DNA of 64,000 bases from an uncultured Eubacterium sp. Its GTDB lineage: Bacteria; Bacillota; Clostridia; Lachnospirales; Lachnospiraceae. The number at the start of each line of letters is the position of its first letter. Position 1 is the stretch's first letter. Position numbers and translations under genes: made by a program. The stretch is from NCBI GenBank assembly GCA_947088865.1, contig CAMUHY010000011.1, positions 1 to 64,000 of the forward strand, read 5' to 3'. This document shows, in pieces, positions 27,166 through 36,042 of this stretch. The notes under the pieces are model-generated. The model saw nothing but the letters and a program-made list of their open reading frames with translations, ran no database searches and had not been told where the DNA came from.

Positions 27166-28806
27166 ATGGATAATCCGGTTTATGTATTTGGACATAGAAA
27201 TCCAGATACCGATTCAATTTGTTCAGCTATTTGTTATGCTAGGTTAAAGACTTTATTGACAGGCAAAGAACATATTGCTAAGAGAGCAGGTCACTTAAAT
27301 GAAGAGACACAATATGTACTAAATAGGAATGAAGTGAGTACCCCTGAATATATTAAGGATGTAAGACCACAAGTTCGGGATGTGGATATACATATTATTG
27401 AGGGTGTCAGCGACGATATATCAATGAAGGCGGCTTATCGTTATATGAAAGAAAATAATACCGTCACATTGCCGATATTGTCCAACGGTGAATTAGAAGG
27501 GCTTATCACACTTGGCGATATATCCAAATCATATTTTGACGTTTATGACAGCAATATTTTATCCGTGGCACATACGAGTATGAAAAATATTGTAGATACA
27601 CTGGATGCAACAGTGGTAACAGGTGATATAGACCAAATTGTCGATAAAGGAAAAGTTGTGATTGCAACGGCAAATCCAGATATGATGGAACAGTATATCG
27701 AGGAGGGCGACATTATCATTTTAGGTAATCGATATGATGCACAACTGTGCGCTGTTGAGATGAATGCACGCTGTATTGTTATCTGTGAGGGCGTCAATGT
27801 GTCAAAGACAATTATTAAAGTGGCACAGGAAAATAACTGTATGATTATAACAACAGATTATGATACCTATACTGTGGCGCGTCTTATCAATCAAAGTCTT
27901 CCTATTCGATTTTATATGACGCCCAAAGAAAAAATGATTAAGTTTAAAATAACCGATTATATTGAAGATATTGAGGATACGATGGCAAAAAGAAGATTTC
28001 GTGATTTTCCAATATTAGGTGAAAACGGCAAATATATTGGTATGATATCCAGACGTAATCTTTTAAAACATGGAAAGAAAAAATTAATTTTAGTAGACCA
28101 TAACGAAAAAAGTCAAGCAGTGTTTGGTGTTGAGACAGCAGAAATTCTTGAAATTATTGACCATCATCGGTTGGGTTCTATTCAGACAATGACGCCTGTA
28201 TTTTTTAGAAATCAGCCGTTGGGCTGTACGTCAACCATTATTGGTTTGATGTATGAAGAAAATGGATTGACGCCAGAAAAGACAATAGCGGCACTTCTTT
28301 GTTCAGCCATTATATCGGATACTTTAATTTTAAAATCACCGACATGTACGCAAGTCGATATTGATATATGTAAAAAAATGGCGCAGATAGCGGATATTGA
28401 TATTGAAAGTTATGGACGTGAGATGTTTAAGGCAGGCAGCAATCTTATAGGAAGAACGTCCGAAGAATTATTTGCCAGAGATTTTAAGAAGTTCTCTGTC
28501 AATGACATTGTCATTGGAGTGGGGCAGGTAAATTGCATGACAAAAGAAGAGACGGATATGGTGCGTCAGCCAATGATGGATTATCTTTCAGGCGATATTT
28601 CAAAAATGGGGCTTGATATGGCATTTTTTATGATAACCAACGTTTTAACAGAATCTTCAGAAGTCGTTTGTTTTGGCAACAATTCTACACAGATTATTAC
28701 CAATTCATTTAGTACCGTGTCTGATGGCAATGTTGTCTCATTAAAAGGGGTTGTATCGCGTAAAAAGCAGTTGCTGCCAGCAATTATGGAAGAATTGCAG
28801 CAGTAA
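27166..28806 (+). CDS. Manganese-dependent inorganic pyrophosphatase with CBS and DRTGG domains
   Basis: 546 residues. DHH family II pyrophosphatase split by a regulatory insert: GHRNPDTDSICSAICYA at the N-terminus, then CBS half (about 65-125), a DRTGG-like domain (about 130-245), second CBS (about 250-300), then VDHNEKSQ, IDHHRLG and the DHHA2 part ending SRKKQ. CBS pyrophosphatases are controlled by adenine nucleotides, and the DRTGG-containing type binds diadenosine polyphosphates. The start follows AAAGGCAAGG, a leader shared with the carrier-protein gene. Confidence 0.93.
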   Translation: MDNPVYVFGHRNPDTDSICSAICYARLKTLLTGKEHIAKRAGHLNEETQYVLNRNEVSTPEYIKDVRPQVRDVDIHIIEGVSDDISMKAAYRYMKENNTVTLPILSNGELEGLITLGDISKSYFDVYDSNILSVAHTSMKNIVDTLDATVVTGDIDQIVDKGKVVIATANPDMMEQYIEEGDIIILGNRYDAQLCAVEMNARCIVICEGVNVSKTIIKVAQENNCMIITTDYDTYTVARLINQSLPIRFYMTPKEKMIKFKITDYIEDIEDTMAKRRFRDFPILGENGKYIGMISRRNLLKHGKKKLILVDHNEKSQAVFGVETAEILEIIDHHRLGSIQTMTPVFFRNQPLGCTSTIIGLMYEENGLTPEKTIAALLCSAIISDTLILKSPTCTQVDIDICKKMAQIADIDIESYGREMFKAGSNLIGRTSEELFARDFKKFSVNDIVIGVGQVNCMTKEETDMVRQPMMDYLSGDISKMGLDMAFFMITNVLTESSEVVCFGNNSTQIITNSFSTVSDGNVVSLKGVVSRKKQLLPAIMEELQQ

Positions 28807-28827
28807 ATAAAAAGATGGAATAATATG

Positions 28828-28903
28828 TTTTGTGTTTGCGCGCCGCTTGCACAAAATCATAAAAATATAAAATTTTTATATAAAAGCAGCGCAGAAATGG
28901 GAA
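28828..28903 (+). repeat. Leader repeat copy (AGCAGCGCAGAAATG type) before map
   Basis: TTGTGTTTGCGCGCCGCTTG near the left and AAAAGCAGCGCAGAAATGGG at the right, separated by an A/T-only palindrome AAAATATAAAATTTT. The left and right GC-rich parts can pair (GCxGCTT with AAGCAGCGC). The right end carries the ribosome-binding region of the map gene. Same family as 47352-47431 and 61051-61134. Confidence 0.65.
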
Positions 28904-28908
28904 TAAAT

Positions 28909-29781
28909 ATGAAAAAGCTAAGAAGAGAAGAACCCTGCTGGTGTAATAGTGGTAAAACGTATGGCACATGTCATATGGAATTTGATAAAAAACTTGAAAT
29001 GTATAAAAAAAAGTTTCATAAAGTACCACCAAGAAATATTATCAAAAATGAAAAACAATTACAGGGTATGAGAGATAGTGCTAAGATTAATATTGCAGTG
29101 CTTGACTATGTGGCAGAGCATATCCATGAAGGTATGACAACAGAGGAAATAGACCAGATGGTATATGAAAAGACAACGGCTATGGGTGGGATTCCAGCGC
29201 CGCTCAATTATGAGGGCTTTCCTAAGAGTGTCTGTACATCTATCAATGAACAAGTTTGTCATGGGATACCTTCTTCCAATATTCAATTAATTGATGGAGA
29301 TATTGTCAATGTGGATTGTTCAACGATTCTTAATGGATATTTTTCAGATTCTTCCCGAATGTTTTTAATTGGAAATGTATCAGAGGAGAAGAGACGGCTT
29401 GTAAGAGTGGCAAAAGAATGCGTTAAACTGGGATTAGAAAAAGTAAAACCTTGGGGACATCTTGGCGATGTTGCGCAGGCAATCAGCGACCATGCAAAAT
29501 TAAATGGTTATTCGGTTGTCAAACAAGTTGGCGGTCATGGCATAGGGCTTGAGTTCCATGAGACACCATTTGTAAGCTATGTTATTAAAAGAGGCACTGG
29601 CATGGTTATGGCGCCAGGCATGGTGTTTACAATTGAGCCAATGATTAATATGGGGACATCAGACATATATATTGATGAAACTAATGGTTGGACAATTTAC
29701 ACGGATGATGAAAAACCTTCTGCACAGTGGGAATTAATGGTATTAGTGACCGATACAGGATATGAGGTTATAAGTTATTGA
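28909..29781 (+). CDS. map: Type I methionine aminopeptidase with N-terminal SEC-C motif
   Basis: 290 residues. An N-terminal extension with REEPCWCNSGKTYGTCH is a SEC-C zinc motif, followed by the pita-bread catalytic fold: NEQVCHGIP, the metal ligands Asp in VNVDCS and GYFSDSSR, His in GGHGIGLEFHE, and Glu in TIEPMI and SAQWELMVL. It removes N-terminal methionine from nascent proteins. The SEC-C extension occurs in a subset of Firmicute enzymes and may aid ribosome docking (inference). Confidence 0.95.
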   Translation: MKKLRREEPCWCNSGKTYGTCHMEFDKKLEMYKKKFHKVPPRNIIKNEKQLQGMRDSAKINIAVLDYVAEHIHEGMTTEEIDQMVYEKTTAMGGIPAPLNYEGFPKSVCTSINEQVCHGIPSSNIQLIDGDIVNVDCSTILNGYFSDSSRMFLIGNVSEEKRRLVRVAKECVKLGLEKVKPWGHLGDVAQAISDHAKLNGYSVVKQVGGHGIGLEFHETPFVSYVIKRGTGMVMAPGMVFTIEPMINMGTSDIYIDETNGWTIYTDDEKPSAQWELMVLVTDTGYEVISY

Positions 29782-29800
29782 TAGAATGGGTTGGAAAAAC

Positions 29801-29860
29801 CTCCCTTTATAAAGGCAAGTAAAAAATGAAACTTGCCTTTATATAAAGGGAGTATTTTTT
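29801..29860 (+). terminator. Long hairpin terminator after map
   Basis: CTCCCTTTATAAAGGCAAGT pairs with ACTTGCCTTTATATAAAGGGAG (one bulge) and ends in TATTTTTT. It separates map from the convergent cotJC tail. Confidence 0.88.
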
Positions 29861-29980
29861 TATTGGCTTCAAATTATCATAAAAAATGTTTGATATAACA
29901 ATAAAATTATCATTGTAAATTTATATTATGCTATTTTTAAGTTGCATTTTGGAATCAAATATAAATATAAAAAACAAATA

Positions 29981-30398
29981 TTAACATTTAAATGCAGGGT
30001 TAAAATAGTAATAGTTTTTAGAGTTTAATTTATCTTGGACAATAGAAAGTCCTTCACCAAAACGCTGAAAATGCACAACTTCACGTTCACGCAAGAATCT
30101 GAGAGGGTCTAACACATCAGGGTCATCGGTTAGTCTTATAAGGTTGTCATATGTGGTTCTAGCTTTTTGCTCTGCTGCCATATCTTCAAAAAGGTCTGTG
30201 ATAGGGTCGCCTTTTGACTGAAATTCACATGCGTTAAATGGAATACCGCCAGCTGCTTGAGGCCATATAGCAGCAGTATGGTCGACATAGTATGCCTCAA
30301 AAGGCGTTCCTTTTATCTGTTCCATTGAAAGATTCCTAGTTAATTGATGAACCATTGTACTAATCATTTCAAAATGACCTAGTTCTTCTGTACCTATA
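29981..30398 (-). CDS. cotJC: cotJC segment 3 of 3 (C-terminal part of spore coat Mn-catalase-like protein)
   Basis: Codes for the last 136 residues of CotJC plus the shared junction, starting at TATAGGTA and reading IGTEELGHFEM onward. It contains three of the expected metal-ligand regions of manganese catalases: EELGH, DMAAEQKART and EREVVHFQRF. It has no stop codons or frameshifts. Standing alone it lacks the first 62 residues and has only a chance ATG (MWNISVAF) supplied by the adjacent element. Joined at TATAGGTA to segment 2, it continues ACC GAT ATA GGT ACA GAA in frame. Expression as a whole protein therefore needs loss of the 8,053-bp element. Confidence 0.92.
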
Positions 30399-30419
30399 AA
30401 AGCAACAGAAATGTTCCAC
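30391..30419 (-). other. att site of element 2, cotJC segment 3 side
   Basis: Core TATAGGTA (minus strand, 30398-30391) shared with 38451-38444. The element-side arm 30399-30419 reads GTGGAACATTTC at its outer end on the minus strand and is an inverted match of the arm at 38421-38441 (18 of 21 positions). Confidence 0.85.
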
Positions 30420-30443
30420 ATAGGTCAACAGTCAAATAAGCGG

Positions 30444-31253
30444 CTAAAAGGAAGGTGCAAAGAGTGGTTTTTTCGGTATATAAGGTTCCGCTTTTTGTGC
30501 GGTGATATCACGTATAATAATAAAAGGCGTTTGCTCATCATCTTGCCCTGCGGGATTATCTTCAATAAGAGCGGCTAGATTTTCATTTGAAATATTGTTT
30601 AATGGGGTGCATTTTCCCAAAATATTGACATGGATATCATTGGCATCGACAATCATAATTGGAATGTGGAATTGTTTATAAATTTCATTACAAACTTTTG
30701 TTGGTTCTTTTGGATTGAGTGTTGCTATGGTTCGATATATCTCAAAGGCAGAGTGATTGTAAAAACCATCAATTCCAGCAGTTTCCTCACCTAAAATTTT
30801 ATAAAATAATCCTCGCTTGCCGATTAATTTTCCTAAAGTACCGATGATGCCAGCATACAATACATTGCCGAAACCATTGATATCAATCATTAATTGAAGT
30901 TTGTAGGGCTGTGTAATGCCAATTCCGCTGTCTGTCTTTTTTCCAAATTTGCTCATCAGCTTTGTAAGCGGATGTAATTTTATATCCTCCATGTGTACAA
31001 TATTTTTTTGACACATAGAGATAACTTTTTCACTGACACTGACAATATCTCCTTTTTCTATAAAAGGAACGATATATTGCTGTATTAAATTTAGATAATT
31101 TTCTCCAGCTTCAATAAAATGTGTCTTAATGCCATAACGCTCATAAGTGTGACCATTTGCTTTGATAGTACCGCGAATATAGTATTCAATAGAGCCTTTT
31201 TTTCTATAATTAACAGGTTCATTTAAATTTCCTTCATATAAATATTTTGCCAT
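30444..31253 (-). CDS. Coenzyme F420:glutamate ligase (CofE)-like protein
   Basis: 269 residues. The region IKTHFIEAGENYLNLIQQYI then KGDIVSVSEKVISMCQ matches the N-terminal pattern of the F420-0:gamma-glutamyl ligase fold, and the later YRTIATLNPKEPTKVCNEI and DANDIHVNILG fit its C-terminal half. Related proteins occur in Firmicutes that do not make F420, so the substrate is open. A good AAAAGGAGA ribosome-binding site precedes the ATG. It is the element-2 gene closest to cotJC segment 3 and ends 25 bases from the att arm. Confidence 0.7.
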   Translation of the reverse strand: MAKYLYEGNLNEPVNYRKKGSIEYYIRGTIKANGHTYERYGIKTHFIEAGENYLNLIQQYIVPFIEKGDIVSVSEKVISMCQKNIVHMEDIKLHPLTKLMSKFGKKTDSGIGITQPYKLQLMIDINGFGNVLYAGIIGTLGKLIGKRGLFYKILGEETAGIDGFYNHSAFEIYRTIATLNPKEPTKVCNEIYKQFHIPIMIVDANDIHVNILGKCTPLNNISNENLAALIEDNPAGQDDEQTPFIIIRDITAQKAEPYIPKKPLFAPSF

Positions 31254-31351
31254 AATAAAAAATCTCCTTTTATTAAATTTCTTTAGGTAAGCGTTGAACT
31301 TACCTGTTTAAAAATGTGGCGAAATAGCAATATAGTGAATTGCTTATAAAT

Positions 31352-31399
31352 AAAAAAGCTTTTATCTGATAGAAATTTTATCAAATAAAAGCTTTTTAT
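31352..31399. terminator. Hairpin terminator after the kinase gene
   Basis: AAAAAAGCTTTTATCTGAT pairs with ATCAAATAAAAGCTTTTTT around GAAATTTT, with A and T tracts on both sides, so it can stop transcription in either direction. It separates the VanS-like gene from the CofE-like gene. Confidence 0.85.
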
Positions 31400-31463
31400 A
31401 ATTTAATATTGAATTGATTAATTATTAAGAAAATATAAATATAATATTGAAATTTTTATAGAA

Positions 31464-32612
31464 TTAGGATGGCAGTATAATATGAAAAGTGGTCTGTTCC
31501 TGCTCGCTTTCTGCCCAGATAGTTCCGCCATGTAATGTAATAATTTCCTTTGAAATTGCCAGTCCAAGACCTGCACAGCCCGTATTGATGGAACGCGATT
31601 CATCTAGGCGAAAGAATTTTTCAAAGATGGATTCTAGTTTATGTTTTGGAATCGTTTTTCCTCTGTTTTGAAAATCAATATGGATTTCTTTTTCGTTGCC
31701 GCTGGCAAAAACTTGAATTTCAGTGTTGGGATAACTGTAAGCAACCGCATTTTTTAAGATATTATTAAATACTCTTGCAAGCTTTTCAGAATCGCCATAT
31801 AAAATTAAATTTTCGTCTGCATGAAGTGAAATTGTGTTGCCGTGTGCTTGAAAAATAGGATAAAATTCATCCGTCAATTGAACAAGCATATAATAAAGAT
31901 TTATACTTTCCTTTTCTAAGCTGATTTGAGAAAGGTTATATCTTGTTATATCAAAAAATTCATTAATCAGTTTTTCTAAACGCAACGCCTTATCTAATGT
32001 AATATTGATATAGTTGGATTGTTGTGCAATTGGCATTTCTGGTATTTCCTTTAATAAACTTAAATAACCGATAATGGAAGTAAGCGGTGTTTTTAAATCG
32101 TGAGCAAGATAGACAATCAAGTCATTTTTTCGGGTAGACTCTTCTTTTAACATTTGTTCGTGATGTTGGATGGTTGATTTAATTTCTACCATTTGAGCAA
32201 AAAGCTCTGCATTTTCTTCTTTGTATATATCAGGAATAGCCATGTTGTCTATCATATAGAACTGTACCATTTTGTTGGCATTAGAAATAGTTTGATTCAC
32301 TTTTTTTTCAGCGTAAAGCCATGCTGCTGCAAATATACTTGTTGCCCATAAAACGACCGTTATACATAATGTTATCAAAAAAATTTGTTTAATCGTATGC
32401 CATTGTGGCTCAATAATAGTTATTTTATACATTTCATCAACTGTTGAAATTGCACGGTGGGCCATTAAATTTTCAGAGAACCAGTTACGAATGGTAGCAC
32501 TCCAATTTATATCTATCCAGTAATAAAGCTTAAAACATAGTATTAATAAAATAATAAGGGTGGTGATATATATTAATAATCGTTTACTTGTTTTTTTACT
32601 ATTATTTTTCAA
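31464..32612 (-). CDS. VanS-like sensor histidine kinase
   Basis: 382 residues: transmembrane helices at about 12-30 and 76-100 flank a 45-residue outside loop. The dimerisation domain has the phospho-acceptor in YLAHDLKTPLTSIIGYLSLL. The ATPase domain shows NNILKNAVAYS (N-box) and CAGLGLAISKEI (G-box). The TTG start overlaps the end of the response regulator gene by 11 bases, so the pair is co-translated. Sequence style is that of VanS, but no van ligase or dipeptidase genes follow. Confidence 0.9.
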   Translation of the reverse strand: MKNNSKKTSKRLLIYITTLIILLILCFKLYYWIDINWSATIRNWFSENLMAHRAISTVDEMYKITIIEPQWHTIKQIFLITLCITVVLWATSIFAAAWLYAEKKVNQTISNANKMVQFYMIDNMAIPDIYKEENAELFAQMVEIKSTIQHHEQMLKEESTRKNDLIVYLAHDLKTPLTSIIGYLSLLKEIPEMPIAQQSNYINITLDKALRLEKLINEFFDITRYNLSQISLEKESINLYYMLVQLTDEFYPIFQAHGNTISLHADENLILYGDSEKLARVFNNILKNAVAYSYPNTEIQVFASGNEKEIHIDFQNRGKTIPKHKLESIFEKFFRLDESRSINTGCAGLGLAISKEIITLHGGTIWAESEQEQTTFHIILPS

Positions 32613-33297
32613 TTTTATATCCGCACCCCCAAACTGTTTTTATATATTTAGGGTCTTCAAAAGAGTCACCCATTTTTTCACGCAGATGCCGAATATGAAC
32701 AGTAATGGTATTATTGTTTTTATTAAAATATTCATCACCCCATATTTGTTGGAATAATTCTTCTGAGCTTACAACATTTCCTTTTTGTTCACATAAGATT
32801 CGTAAAATAGAAAATTCAATAGGCGTCAGTGACAATGGTTGTTCATTTAAAGTACATTGATGACTTTTGATATTTAAAACCAAACCAGAATGAACAAGAA
32901 TATCATTTTCTTGACTGGTATCTTGATTGTAGCGTTTATAGCGGCGAAGCTGTGCTTTTACCCGAGCGACAAGTTCCAATGGCAGAAAAGGTTTTGTAAT
33001 ATAGTCGTCTGCTCCCAGCGTCAACCCTGTAATTTTGTCAATTTCTTCGCTTTTTGCGGTAAGCATAATAACAGGATAATGATAGTTTTCTCGGATTTTT
33101 TGGCATAGCTGAAAGCCGTTTATATCTGGAAGCATAATATCTAAAATGGCTAAATCCAATATCGTATTTTGAATACAATTTAAACCATCAGTACCATTAT
33201 AATATTTAAAAACTTCATAATTTTCATTTTGAAGATATAATTCAATAAGGTCTGCAATCTCACGCTCATCATCAATAATTAATATTTTTTCTTTCAT
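32602..33297 (-). CDS. VanR-like OmpR/PhoB-family response regulator
   Basis: 231 residues. Receiver domain with D9, D10, phospho-acceptor D53 (LDLAILDIMLPD) and lysine in YITKPF; C-terminal winged helix with RILCEQKGNVVSSEEL and TVHIRHLREKMG. First gene of a two-gene transcript with the kinase. Target genes are unknown; the CofE-like gene downstream of the terminator is one candidate. Confidence 0.93.
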   Translation of the reverse strand: MKEKILIIDDEREIADLIELYLQNENYEVFKYYNGTDGLNCIQNTILDLAILDIMLPDINGFQLCQKIRENYHYPVIMLTAKSEEIDKITGLTLGADDYITKPFLPLELVARVKAQLRRYKRYNQDTSQENDILVHSGLVLNIKSHQCTLNEQPLSLTPIEFSILRILCEQKGNVVSSEELFQQIWGDEYFNKNNNTITVHIRHLREKMGDSFEDPKYIKTVWGCGYKIEK

Positions 33298-33442
33298 TAG
33301 TTTAAAGTCCTTTCTCTTATCTGTTTTTATTTTATCAAAATAAAGAATGGTTATTTTAATATTTTCTTAATAAATAGTAAAGATTTTCTTACATCAAGGT
33401 AAAATATATAGTATATAAAGTAAGAGATTAGAAGATAAGAAA

Positions 33443-33790
33443 ATGGTGTATAAAGATTTGGCGGCAAATGATATTCTTTATATGGTGGAAGAAATTAATG
33501 ATTTTAAAGGTGGCATGGTTGAAAATTATGTTAATACACAATTAATTATGAATGGATATAACACTTATTATTGGGAGTCTGAGCGTGGTGCTGAAATTGA
33601 TTTTGTAATTCAGCGTGATGGAAAGTTAATACCAATTGAGGTTAAATCGGCAGATAATACAAAAGCAAAAAGCTTAAAATTATATATGCAGACATATAAC
33701 CCAGATTATGCAATAAAACTTTCTACGAAAAATTTTGGTTTTGAGGATAAGAAAAAGACGGTTCCTCTTTATGCTGCTTTTTGTATTTGA
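33443..33790 (+). pseudogene. Remnant of a DUF4143 ATPase (C-terminal domain only)
   Basis: 115 residues matching only the C-terminal nuclease-like domain of the AAA ATPase/DUF4143 family: MVENYVNTQLIMNG, then YWESERGAEIDFVI and PIEVKSADNTKAKSLK. The usual ATPase domain of about 250 residues with Walker motifs is missing and no sequence for it lies upstream. There is no good ribosome-binding site. It reads as a decayed passenger gene of element 2. Confidence 0.7.
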
Positions 33791-33918
33791 CTTTATCAGA
33801 GCATTTTTTTACTTTTTAAGCAAAACTTTGGTTTGTCTGTATTGTTATATTGTACAAGCTTTTATGAATACATTATATCAATGACAGATAATCAATGATG
33901 GATAAGGAAAATTGATAA

Positions 33919-34104
33919 TTGAAATGCCGTGAGTTTATTTATGATGGAGAGCCTGCTTTAAAAATGACAGAACAAGAATATACCGCATTTTATCTGCAAT
34001 TTGAAAAATCGATTATGGCTTCCTTAAAAAAAAGAGGGCTGTTGACCGATTTGCAGTATGAGCGTTGTATGGAGGAACTAGAAAGGAAAGCTTATGTCGA
34101 TTGA
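33919..34104 (+). CDS. Small protein overlapping the serine recombinase gene
   Basis: 61 residues with a TTG start (AAGGA about 10 bases upstream). Acidic N-terminal half and a helical C-terminal half, RGLLTDLQYERCMEELERK, resembling the short helix pair found in SHOCT-like motifs. Its stop overlaps the recombinase start by 11 bases, so the two are co-expressed. Position and size make it a possible recombination directionality or accessory factor, but no family is recognised. Confidence 0.55.
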   Translation: MKCREFIYDGEPALKMTEQEYTAFYLQFEKSIMASLKKRGLLTDLQYERCMEELERKAYVD

Positions 34105-35695
34105 TAAATATAAAGCGCTTAACAGGAAACGAGCAATACAGCATACGAAAAAAAGAGTTGCTGCATATTGCCGCGTTTCAACAGAACGTGAAGACCAAGC
34201 CAATTCATTTGAAAGCCAGTGTTTGTTTTTTAAGCAGTATATAGAACATAATCCAGATTGGGAACTTTACGAAATATTTGCGGATTCAGGGATTTCTGGC
34301 ACCAATACCAAAAAGCGCAAAGAATTTAATCGTATGATTGCCTGTGCAAAAAGCGGTCAATTGGATTTGATTCTCACAAAAGAGATTTCCCGTTTTGCAA
34401 GAAATACACTAGACAGTATCTATTATACACGCGACCTTAAAAAGTATGGTGTTGGCGTTATTTTTATGAATGACAATATCAATACATTGGATGGGGATGC
34501 GGAGCTTCGGTTGTCTATTATGGCATCGATTGCGCAGGAAGAGAGCCGCAGGACTTCGGAGCGTGTGAAGTGGGGACAGAAACGGCAGATGGAACAAGGC
34601 GTTGTGTTTGGACGGAGTATGTTAGGTTATGATATAAAAGGCGGCAAGATGTATATTAACGAGGAGGGGGCAGCGATTGTCCGCCTTATTTTTTATAAAT
34701 TTGTCCATGAGAGAAAAGGCGCTTATGTGATTGCGCGCGAGCTTCGCGAAGCAGGCATTGCACCTATGCGTGCAAACGAGTGGAACAACACCGTTATTTT
34801 GCGCATTATTCGCAATGAAAAATATTGTGGTGATTTAGTGCAAAAAAAAACCTATACGCCTGATTTTCTTTCACATGAAAAGAAAATGAATCACGGAGAG
34901 GAAGAGTTTGTGATTATCAAAGACCATCATATGCCTATTATACCGCGTGATTTATTTGATAAAGCCAATGAGATTTTAAATGAAAAATCCCATTGTCAAA
35001 AAGGAAAGGCAAAATATAGCAATCGCTATTTATTTTCTGGAAAAATTAAATGCGGCATATGTGGTGCAAGTTATGCTGCACGGTATAAAAACAGAAAGGA
35101 TGGCAGTAAATATAAGGCTTGGAGCTGTCTTACACGTGTTCAAAACGGAAGTCCTCATATAGATAGAGCAGGCAATCAAACAGGGTGTTCTGGAATTCGT
35201 ATCCGCAATGAAGAAGCTCTTTATATCATGTATCTTACCTGTAAACGATTAGATATAGAACGGGAAAAAATATCACAGCATTTAATAAAAATAATAGATA
35301 AAGTTTTTTTAATGGATACAGGGAATTACAGTAATATCTGGGCAGAACAGATGGAGATGGCAGAGAAAAAATATAGAAATTTGATTGAATTATATACAAA
35401 TGGCGATATTGACCAAAAGGAATTTATTGTTTTTAGGGAAAAATATTATGCACAGATAGAGGATTTAAAGGCAAAGATAGAATATGGTAAGCAACAATTT
35501 GTTGTAATAGAAAATCAAAAAAAATTAATAGAACATATAAAAAATGTTATTGATGAACTTATGGATGGTGTTTTATATGAAGATGAATTTTATGCACATC
35601 TTCTTGATAAAATGGTGGTGAGTGAACAAAATAGCATTGCTGTGTATTTAAAGGGGCTGTCTTTTGAGTGGCGTTATATAATGAAAAGAAAGTGA
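34094..35695 (+). CDS. Large serine recombinase of element 2
   Basis: 533 residues. Catalytic resolvase domain with YCRVSTEREDQ (nucleophile S29), EISRFARNT and EESRRTSERVKWGQ; recombinase domain with GRSMLGYDI and the arginine-rich ARELREAGI stretch; zinc ribbon with CGICGASYAARY near residue 320; then a C-terminal coiled coil. Such enzymes integrate and, with a directionality factor, excise DNA between attP and attB. It is encoded in the middle of element 2 rather than at an end, and opposite to cotJ, so its cognate site is inferred. Confidence 0.93.
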   Translation: MSIDKYKALNRKRAIQHTKKRVAAYCRVSTEREDQANSFESQCLFFKQYIEHNPDWELYEIFADSGISGTNTKKRKEFNRMIACAKSGQLDLILTKEISRFARNTLDSIYYTRDLKKYGVGVIFMNDNINTLDGDAELRLSIMASIAQEESRRTSERVKWGQKRQMEQGVVFGRSMLGYDIKGGKMYINEEGAAIVRLIFYKFVHERKGAYVIARELREAGIAPMRANEWNNTVILRIIRNEKYCGDLVQKKTYTPDFLSHEKKMNHGEEEFVIIKDHHMPIIPRDLFDKANEILNEKSHCQKGKAKYSNRYLFSGKIKCGICGASYAARYKNRKDGSKYKAWSCLTRVQNGSPHIDRAGNQTGCSGIRIRNEEALYIMYLTCKRLDIEREKISQHLIKIIDKVFLMDTGNYSNIWAEQMEMAEKKYRNLIELYTNGDIDQKEFIVFREKYYAQIEDLKAKIEYGKQQFVVIENQKKLIEHIKNVIDELMDGVLYEDEFYAHLLDKMVVSEQNSIAVYLKGLSFEWRYIMKRK

Positions 35696-35727
35696 TAAAG
35701 TATTATTTGGAATATTATAACGATTTG

Positions 35728-35857
35728 TTAAGCGGATATTCGCAATCCGCTACGCTACTTGCTCATAACCTCATAGCTACTATCGTAGCTTTTGCAAGTC
35801 CCCCTCCACTTATGCCTTTGCAGCATTGAAGTGGGGGACTTCCTTGATGAGGTTAAA
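35728..35857. repeat. REP-like palindrome plus C-tract hairpin (copy 2) inside element 2
   Basis: 35728-35762 is the REP-like repeat in reverse (AAGCGGATATTCGCAATCCG then CTACGCTACTTGC). 35763-35791 holds GAGGTTATGAGC-type linker with a GCTAC/GTAGC hairpin. 35792-35857 is an inverted copy of the C-tract hairpin at 24061. The remainder of this 347-base gap, to 36042, is AT-rich with no gene seen. Confidence 0.65.
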
Positions 35858-36042
35858 TAAATGAATATATATATTTCGTGATTATTTGTAAAGATTGTTT
35901 ATAAGGATAAATACATTTATTAACAGAAACTTTTAAATGATGCCAAGTGAAAAGATAAAAAGTTTCTGCTAATGAATGATTTATTTTGAATGATTTTTTG
36001 TAGAATAAGAAAAAACAAATGTTGAAATTTTTAATGAATAAA

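Noticed and set aside
29981-30421. Annotation as a short manganese catalase with its own ATG at 30421
   Set aside because: The first ten codons (MWNISVAF...) come from the element-2 att arm. The protein would lack the first metal ligand, and no ribosome-binding site precedes the ATG.
31464-33297. Vancomycin-resistance operon
   Set aside because: Only VanR/VanS-like regulators are present; no vanH, ligase, vanX or vanY-type gene lies nearby.
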